Virus record (IMG/VR): IMGVR_UViG_3300017742_000041
Coordinates: 1 to 35,940 of that record
DNA: 35,940 nt
Direction: 5' to 3' (one strand)
DNA from: a virus
The notes under the pieces were generated by a model, which searched no databases, had not been told where the DNA came from, and worked only from the letters and a program-made list of their open reading frames with translations. Below are positions 13,221 through 18,473 of this stretch, one piece after another (the stretch's first letter is position 1; each line of letters opens with the position of its first letter). A program made the translations under genes and the position numbers.

Positions 13221-15038
13221 ATGAAACTCTGGCATGCCGGGATTACCTTACTTGCTCTTTTAGCTCTAAGAGTAGCTGATCCTTTTTTATTAGAAGCAAC
13301 AAGATTAAATTATTTTGATATGCTTCAACGTAATCACGAGGTGCAATTATCTGATCAAATAATTTTGGTTGATATAGATGAAAAGTCACTAAAAAAATTA
13401 GGTCAATGGCCATGGCCAAGAGATGAGTTTGCCTTTGAGTTAAATAATATTCCTCCCAATAACCTGGTTGCGCTTTCTATTATACTTTCAGAAAAAGATA
13501 GATTTAATGGTGATTGGAATCTTGCAGAAACATTACAATATTATCCTACTATATTAGCTACTGCCCCGACCAATCAAATTCAAACTGAGAGAGAATTACA
13601 CGTCGGTACAGCAACTTTAGGTAGAATACCAGCTCAAGAATATACTTTAGATTTTCCAGGAATATTATTACCATGGGAAGTTTTAGCTAAATCCACAGAC
13701 GGTTATGGATCAATAGGTGCTGTACCTGACATAGATGGTGTAGTTAGAAAAGTACCAATTATTGTTTCTGCTAATAAAAAGGTTTACCCTTCTTTTGCTC
13801 TTGAAATACTAAGAGTAGCAGTAGGAGATATATCCTATCAAATAAAAACAAACGATATTGGTATTGAATGGGTGCGTATCCCTGCGTATGACAAGATCTC
13901 TACGTTAAATGATGGAACAGTATATAACACGTACTGGAATAAATTTAAACGTGTTAGCTTAGGGGATATAAGGGGAGAGAATATACCTCAGGGTAGTATC
14001 TTGATAATAGGAGCTACATTTGAGGGAACAAATATTATACCCACTCCTGTAGGTGCAATGTACCCTCATGATATTCAGGCTAATTTAGTAAAGACAATGA
14101 TAGATGGTACCGTTATTAAACGTCCCAATTATTTTTCTTTTGTCGAGCTAATCGCTCAAGCACTTCTTGGTCTTCTTTGTCTCGTTCTATTAAGTCGAGC
14201 TGCCGTTTGGATGTCTGGTGTTGCCAGCCTCGTTTTCGTTGGGTTTGTTGGTTTAGCTTCTTCTTCAGTTTTCTATTCAAAATATCTCTTATTTGATCCA
14301 ACTTGGATTATTGTTTCTACCGTATTAGTATTTAGCCATGGCGCATTTGTACAATTTTATAATACTTATAAACAAAAGCAAGAGATAAAAAAACAATTTG
14401 GTACATATGTATCTCCTGAATTAGTTAAACAATTACAAGATGATCCGTCACTTTTAAAGTTAGGTGGTGAGAGAAAAGAAATGAGTTTCATGTTTATGGA
14501 CATATGTGGATTCACTCCCATATCAGAACATTATAAGAACAATGATGATCCAGAAGGCCTTGTAGAATTAGTAAATAAATTTCTTGATTTACAGACTAAG
14601 ATTATCCTAAATAATAATGGAACAGTTGACAAATATATGGGTGATTGTATCATGGCTTTTTGGAATGCACCTCTCCCTTGTGAAAACCATGCTGATATGG
14701 CTATAAAAACATCTATAGAAATTATAGAAGCGACTAAAAAACTTAATGAAGAACTTAAACCTCTCAATCTTCCTCCTATCAATGTTGGCATTGGTGTCAA
14801 TACAGGTGAGTGCATCGTCGGAAACATGGGATCAGAAGTTAGATTTGACTATTCCGTTATTGGAGATGCCGTCAACCTTGCCGCTAGACTCGAAGGTCAA
14901 ACAAGAAATTACGAAGGGGTGGACTTGCTGCTATCACAGTTCAGTCGTGAAGCAAGTACAGAAGGAAAATTCAGAGAAGTTGATAGAATCCAAGTCAAGG
15001 GCAAGACTGAAAAAGTTACGGTTTATACATGTAGTTAA
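13221..15038 (+). CDS. CHASE2-domain membrane adenylate/guanylate cyclase
   Basis: A 605-residue class III nucleotide cyclase. An N-terminal membrane anchor (about 7-22) is followed by a periplasmic CHASE2 sensor (about 40-300: LSDQIILVDIDEKSLKKLGQ, WPWPRDEFA, GSIGAVPDIDGVVRKVPI, LIIGATFEGT). Three hydrophobic spans follow near 305-385, then a linker (KKQFGTYVSPELVKQL) and the cyclase domain (about 415-600). Catalytic residues are present: metal-binding D427 (FMDICGFT) and D475 (MGDCIMAFW), K471 (VDKYMGD), and N552 and R556 in GDAVNLAARLEG. It should be active; the nucleotide preference is not certain, though K471 suggests ATP. It follows curlin 2 by one base. Phage-borne CHASE2-cyclases are unusual, and here it accompanies FecR and curli genes. 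Confidence 0.9.
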   Translation: MKLWHAGITLLALLALRVADPFLLEATRLNYFDMLQRNHEVQLSDQIILVDIDEKSLKKLGQWPWPRDEFAFELNNIPPNNLVALSIILSEKDRFNGDWNLAETLQYYPTILATAPTNQIQTERELHVGTATLGRIPAQEYTLDFPGILLPWEVLAKSTDGYGSIGAVPDIDGVVRKVPIIVSANKKVYPSFALEILRVAVGDISYQIKTNDIGIEWVRIPAYDKISTLNDGTVYNTYWNKFKRVSLGDIRGENIPQGSILIIGATFEGTNIIPTPVGAMYPHDIQANLVKTMIDGTVIKRPNYFSFVELIAQALLGLLCLVLLSRAAVWMSGVASLVFVGFVGLASSSVFYSKYLLFDPTWIIVSTVLVFSHGAFVQFYNTYKQKQEIKKQFGTYVSPELVKQLQDDPSLLKLGGERKEMSFMFMDICGFTPISEHYKNNDDPEGLVELVNKFLDLQTKIILNNNGTVDKYMGDCIMAFWNAPLPCENHADMAIKTSIEIIEATKKLNEELKPLNLPPINVGIGVNTGECIVGNMGSEVRFDYSVIGDAVNLAARLEGQTRNYEGVDLLLSQFSREASTEGKFREVDRIQVKGKTEKVTVYTCS

Positions 15039-15363
15039 TGAGCCCACTGACTTTCAATTAAACTACTTTTGGCTTATGAATTTTTTAGATATGAGTATGT
15101 CATATCATTATGTACATGATCATCCTAATATAAAAGAAGGTAATCCTCTATTACCTGAAAAACCTAATGCAGGGCAATTCATATTACAAAAGGGACTTAC
15201 AGCTCCTCTTCTAGCTGCAAACTCTAGTTACGAAGATATGGTATTTTATAATGTAGTTCTAACAATAGTTGTCTTAAGAAACCATTACCTGTATAATACG
15301 ACATCAAGATGTGCTGGACCTGCTAACTATCACGTTGATGGTTATAATGTAAACTGTAATTAA
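14980..15363 (+). CDS. Small membrane protein (DUF5658-like), start uncertain
   Basis: The sequence after the cyclase stop encodes FWLMNFLDMSMSYHYV, then KEGNPLLPEKPNAG and FYNVVLTIVVLRNHYLY. This gives two membrane segments around an E-G-N-P-L-L-P motif like that of small DUF5658-type membrane proteins. The stop at 15363 is firm but the start is not. TTG at 14980 gives 127 residues with a GGAAAA-type site; ATG at 15076 gives 95 but cuts the first span. The frame is also open back to an ATG at 14746, deep inside the cyclase, where it begins with a signal-peptide-like KNLNLSIFLLSMLALVSI. It probably belongs to the cyclase transcript. Confidence 0.5.
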   Translation: MIESKSRARLKKLRFIHVVNEPTDFQLNYFWLMNFLDMSMSYHYVHDHPNIKEGNPLLPEKPNAGQFILQKGLTAPLLAANSSYEDMVFYNVVLTIVVLRNHYLYNTTSRCAGPANYHVDGYNVNCN

Positions 15364-15368
15364 GGTAT

Positions 15369-15376
15369 AATAAATA
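15369..15376 (+). promoter_or_regulatory. T4-type late promoter box (AATAAATA) for the lysozyme gene
   Basis: AATAAATA matches the N-ATAAATA late form and lies in a 56-base gap, 43 bases before the lysozyme ATG. A transcript starting near 15382 would include the CGGAG ribosome site at 15410-15414. Late expression suits a lysis enzyme. Unlike four other boxes in the window, this one has a normal leader. Confidence 0.55.
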
Positions 15377-15419
15377 GTTGAACTAATACATAATCTATTA
15401 TATAATATACGGAGTAAAT

Positions 15420-15866
15420 ATGTACGATAAACAAAAAGTAATTGATCAATTAAAAATTGACGAAGGTATAGTTTATGAGATCTATAAAGATCACTTAGGT
15501 TATCCTACATTCGGAATAGGACACTTAGTTCTAGAATCCGACCCTGAGTTTGGTCAAGATGTTGGTGTTCCTGTTTCAGAGGAAAGATGCTTAGAAGTAT
15601 TTGACCATGATCTTGAAGTTACTGTTAATGAGTGTAAAGTATTATTTTCTGACTTTGATGAAAAGTTAGATGAGGTGCAGGAAATACTTATTAATATGAT
15701 GTTTAATATGGGAAGAACTCGTTTAAGTAAATTTAAAAAATTTATTGGAGCTCTTGATGAAAAAAATTATGATGAGGCAGCTAATCAAATGATGGACTCA
15801 AAGTGGTATAACCAAGTTGGTAAAAGATCAGAAAGATTAGTTGAAAGAATGAGAAATGCAGGATAA
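15420..15866 (+). CDS. e: T4-type lysozyme (endolysin, GH24 family)
   Basis: A 148-residue muramidase that cleaves peptidoglycan between N-acetylmuramic acid and N-acetylglucosamine. LKIDEGIVYEIYKDHLGYPTFGIGHLV gives the T4 lysozyme triad E15, D24 and T30 (E11, D20 and T26 in T4). Further matches are INMMFNMGRTRLSKF and MDSKWYNQVGKRSERLVERM, with T4-like SRWYNQ spacing. Length is close to T4's 164 with a shorter end. No signal peptide, so a holin is needed for access. It has a CGGAG site and a late-promoter box. Its stop overlaps gene 33. The curli module lies between it and the holin-like genes at 8306-8907. Confidence 0.95.
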   Translation: MYDKQKVIDQLKIDEGIVYEIYKDHLGYPTFGIGHLVLESDPEFGQDVGVPVSEERCLEVFDHDLEVTVNECKVLFSDFDEKLDEVQEILINMMFNMGRTRLSKFKKFIGALDEKNYDEAANQMMDSKWYNQVGKRSERLVERMRNAG

Positions 15867-16119
15867 AAAAACAATCCAACAACAAATAGACGAAAAAATA
15901 ATTACAGTAAAAGACTTTGCTCTATCTATAGAAACTTTTGTTAATGATAAAAAAATAGGCTATTTAGATGCTCTTACGCATTATGCAGATCAAAATAGTG
16001 TAGAAATAGAAACAATAGCTTCTCTAGTAAAGAATAGTCATGTATTAAAGGCTAAACTTGCTGCTGAATCTGAAGGTAAAAAATTATTAAAAGCATCTGG
16101 CAATAAACTCCCTATCTAA
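15856..16119 (+). CDS. 33: gp33-like late-transcription coactivator
   Basis: An 87-residue protein whose middle and end (IGYLDALTHYADQNSVEIETIASLVKNS, KAKLAAES) align in pattern with the RNA-polymerase-binding part of T4 gp33 (SYLEATTAFLEENSIPE and FAKFI) as I recall it. In T4, gp33 bridges the sliding clamp and polymerase to activate TATAAATA promoters. It is shorter than T4's 112 residues, as in marine relatives. The location beside genes 59 and 32 repeats T4 gene order. Its presence supports reading the NATAAATA boxes in this window as late promoters. Confidence 0.75.
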   Translation: MQDKKTIQQQIDEKIITVKDFALSIETFVNDKKIGYLDALTHYADQNSVEIETIASLVKNSHVLKAKLAAESEGKKLLKASGNKLPI

Positions 16120-16826
16120 TGGAAGGTTTTGTTGTTAGAAATCTTCTATCGCGAGAAGAAGTAACTGATCTTATGTCACTCTGTAATAGAGACTGGGAAA
16201 GAGCTTCTTCTATAGATGCTAAAGGTACTGAGCTTTCATATGATTCATCTAGAATTACTGAAATGGTTGGTCTAAATTTTCATGAATTAGGTAGCATTCC
16301 ATCAAAAATCATAAAAAAAGCTAATAGTATTTTCAATAATAAATTTTATACTAATGAGTCTATTAGTATTCTTAAATATGATTCAAGGCTAGGGGCTAAA
16401 TTTGACTATCATACTGATGATATTAACTATAAAGTTTATATTGACGGTAACGGTAATAGAATAACAGACCCTGAAGAATATTTTATTATTAATTCACGTC
16501 CTAGAAGAAAGATTTCAATAACAGTTGCACTTAATAATAAATGCGACTATAATGGAGGTGACTTTAAAATTCAACCCGATGGTGAGCAGAATTCGTTTGA
16601 ATACAATGCTAAAAATATTGATTTGAATTTAGGTGACGCTGTTTTATTTGATTCAAGGATGTATCATGGAGTTACTCCTGTTACAGAAGGTATTAGATAT
16701 TCAGCTATAATATGGTTATATCATTTAGAGGAATTTTATGATTGGTGGAGCACAAACGATCAAATCCCTTCCGAAGGGTTCGATAGATTTAAGAGGTACT
16801 ATGAAAAGTACGATATCCCCTTATGA
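16119..16826 (+). CDS. 2OG-Fe(II) oxygenase, PKHD-type
   Basis: A 235-residue protein with a full active site: H98-T-D100 in KFDYHTDDIN, distal H183 in FDSRMYHGVTPV, and R193 for 2-oxoglutarate in EGIRYSAIIWLY. The RRKISITVALNNKCDYNGGDF segment is the characteristic strand pair and GG turn of PKHD-type/prolyl-hydroxylase-like families. Substrate unknown. The ATG overlaps the gp33 stop, and its 3' end overlaps gene 59 by 26 bases, so it is embedded in the replication/late-control operon. Confidence 0.8.
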   Translation: MEGFVVRNLLSREEVTDLMSLCNRDWERASSIDAKGTELSYDSSRITEMVGLNFHELGSIPSKIIKKANSIFNNKFYTNESISILKYDSRLGAKFDYHTDDINYKVYIDGNGNRITDPEEYFIINSRPRRKISITVALNNKCDYNGGDFKIQPDGEQNSFEYNAKNIDLNLGDAVLFDSRMYHGVTPVTEGIRYSAIIWLYHLEEFYDWWSTNDQIPSEGFDRFKRYYEKYDIPL

Positions 16827-17394
16827 GGTTTATATAAAGTATCTTGCTCTTAAGCAACATTTTACAACAGAACATTATAATTATTTTACTTATAACGGTA
16901 AAGTAAGAGCATCTGAACACGCATTTAATATTAGAAAAGACAAATACTTTTTTATGAAGTTATCTAAGCATAAAGATGTAGAAAATTTCCTTTTAGCTAA
17001 TATAGTTGACGGTGATAAAGATTTCTGGATTGGTGAATTAAGAGAATCTGCACCGGAAGATGTATATCGTAACTGGAAAAAAAGACAAGAAGCTTTAACT
17101 TATACTTTTAAAAACGAGTTAAGTAATCTTGATGATAATTTTGATAAAAACTTTGCTGTCGAAAAGTATGGCCATCCGCACTTGCTTAGGTTATATTTAA
17201 GAAATGAAGTTTGTATTGAAACAATGTGCATACTTGATATGCTAGTGAATTATAGTAAAACTTGGAACAAATATTTACAAAAAGACTTGATCTGGGAAGA
17301 TAAATATACTATAATAACCAAGTATAGGCCTTTTCTATCTATAGATTTAGATAAGTTTAAGACCATTACTTTGGATTATTTTAATGATAGATAA
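16801..17394 (+). CDS. 59: gp59-like loader of the replicative helicase
   Basis: A 197-residue protein (T4 gp59 has 217). Recognisable features are VYIKYLALKQHF, FNIRKDKYFFMKLSKH (T4 has RRDKYFFQKLSEK), DFWIGELRESAPEDVYRNW and the C-terminal LYLRNEVCIETMCILDML. In T4, gp59 loads gp41 helicase onto gp32-coated ssDNA at forks and recombination intermediates. The start at 16801 is chosen because AAGAGG lies a few bases upstream; earlier in-frame codons from 16738 lie inside the oxygenase gene and read as non-family sequence. Gene 32 follows after a repeat-bearing leader. Confidence 0.85.
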   Translation: MKSTISPYEVYIKYLALKQHFTTEHYNYFTYNGKVRASEHAFNIRKDKYFFMKLSKHKDVENFLLANIVDGDKDFWIGELRESAPEDVYRNWKKRQEALTYTFKNELSNLDDNFDKNFAVEKYGHPHLLRLYLRNEVCIETMCILDMLVNYSKTWNKYLQKDLIWEDKYTIITKYRPFLSIDLDKFKTITLDYFNDR

Positions 17395-17431
17395 ACCGCA
17401 AATAAACCGCAATATATACCGCAATACGCAA
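17391..17431 (+). repeat. 11-bp tandem repeats in the gene 32 leader (possible operator)
   Basis: ATAAACCGCAA occurs twice in tandem (17391-17401, 17402-17412), then ATATACCGCAA (17414-17424) and a partial TACGCAA (17425-17431), running into the AGGAG site of gene 32. T4 gp32 represses its own translation by cooperative binding to its leader, so a repeated single-stranded binding array here is a natural candidate operator. Confidence 0.65.
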
Positions 17432-17440
17432 GGAGATAAT

Positions 17441-18346
17441 ATGTCGCAATCATTTGAAGCACTTAAGAAGAACTCGGCTTCTGAGCTTAATAAACTTACC
17501 GAGGCACTAACTAAACTGGATAGCAGTCCTAAAAAGCAAAATGGACCAGATGATAGAATCTGGAAACCTGATGTTGATAAAGCAGGGAACGGTTATGCAG
17601 TTATCAGATTTTTACCAGCACCAGAAAATGAAGATGTACCATTCGTAAGAGTATGGGATCATGGCTTCCAAGGACCTACTGGGCAATGGTATATCGAAAA
17701 ATCTTTAACTACTGTTGGTCAGAAAGATCCTGTATCTGAGTATAATACTATGCTCTGGAATTCAGGTATTGAAGCTAATAAAGACTTAGTTAGAAAATAT
17801 AAAAGAAGGCTTTCTTTTTATTCTAACATTTATATTGTTAAAGACCCTACTAGACCTGAAAATGAAGGTAAAGTATTCCTCTACAAATATGGTAAAAAGA
17901 TCTTTGAGAAATTAAATGATCTTATGAACCCACAATTTGAAGATGAAAATCCTGTTAACCCGTTTGACCTTTGGGCTGGAGCTGACTTCAAGCTTAAAAT
18001 ACGTAATGTAGAAGGTTACAGGAATTATGATAAGTCGGAATTTGATAGTCCAGCACCGCTAAGTAGCGATGACAGCTTGCTTGAAACAGTTTGGAAAACA
18101 GAGTATCCTCTTAATGAGTTTACAGTTTCTGAAAACTTCAAGACATATGATGAATTAAAGACTAAGCTCTATAGAGTTTTAGCCTTAGGTGAAACAAGTA
18201 GTCAACCAGTTGCTTCAGCACCTCAACCTCAACCTGAGATAGCTGCACCATCTATTCCTACTACATCAGCCGATGAAGATGTTCCTCTTTCTTCTGACTC
18301 TGGTGATGACGACACAATGTCGTTTTTTCAGAAATTAGCTGAATAG
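17441..18346 (+). CDS. 32: gp32 single-stranded DNA-binding protein
   Basis: A 301-residue protein, the same length as T4 gp32. The start at 17441 follows CAAGGAGATAAT; an earlier in-frame ATG at 17384 lies in gene 59. The basic N-terminal segment (LKKNSASELNKL) suits cooperative self-binding. The OB-fold core includes YAVIRFLPAPENE, WDHGF, QWYIEKSL, YSNIYIVKDPTRPENEGKVFLYKYGKKIFEKL and FDLWAGADFKLKI. An acidic tail (SADEDVPLSSDSGDDD then FFQKLAE) resembles T4's partner-docking end. There is no cysteine at all, so the T4 zinc site is absent. A strong terminator follows, and the leader has repeats that may mediate autoregulation. Confidence 0.95.
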   Translation: MSQSFEALKKNSASELNKLTEALTKLDSSPKKQNGPDDRIWKPDVDKAGNGYAVIRFLPAPENEDVPFVRVWDHGFQGPTGQWYIEKSLTTVGQKDPVSEYNTMLWNSGIEANKDLVRKYKRRLSFYSNIYIVKDPTRPENEGKVFLYKYGKKIFEKLNDLMNPQFEDENPVNPFDLWAGADFKLKIRNVEGYRNYDKSEFDSPAPLSSDDSLLETVWKTEYPLNEFTVSENFKTYDELKTKLYRVLALGETSSQPVASAPQPQPEIAAPSIPTTSADEDVPLSSDSGDDDTMSFFQKLAE

Positions 18347-18360
18347 CTAATTCTCTTCTG

Positions 18361-18390
18361 GGGGCGGTATCATGCTGCCCCATTTTTTTG
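18361..18390 (+). terminator. Intrinsic terminator of the gene 32 operon
   Basis: GGGGCGG (18361-18367) pairs with CTGCCCC (18375-18381) (seven pairs, one G-T) over a TATCATG loop, followed by A and seven T (18383-18389). It lies 15 bases after the gp32 stop. On the other strand no T-run follows, so it acts only in the plus direction. Confidence 0.9.
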
Positions 18391-18395
18391 TTTGA

Positions 18396-18472
18396 GCGCC
18401 CATAGCTCAATTGGATAGAGCAACAGCCTTCTAAGCTGTAGGTTCCAGGTTCGACTCCTGGTGGGTGCGCCA
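18396..18472 (+). tRNA. tRNA-Arg (anticodon UCU)
   Basis: A full cloverleaf fits. The acceptor GCGCCCA pairs with TGGGTGC (one G-T), the D-arm is GCTC...GAGC, the anticodon stem ACAGC/GCTGT encloses the loop CTTCTAA with TCT in the centre, and the T-arm CCAGG-TTCGACT-CCTGG is complete. Discriminator G is followed by an encoded CCA. It reads AGA (and AGG), the arginine codon used most in this AT-rich phage. It begins six bases after the terminator T-run and ends one base before the stop of the convergent tape-measure gene. Confidence 0.95.
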
Positions 18473-18473
18473 A

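Noticed and set aside
18396-18472. tRNA gene as a phage integration (att) site
   Set aside because: No integrase, excisionase or repeat of the tRNA end is seen, and the surrounding genes are those of a lytic T4-like phage.
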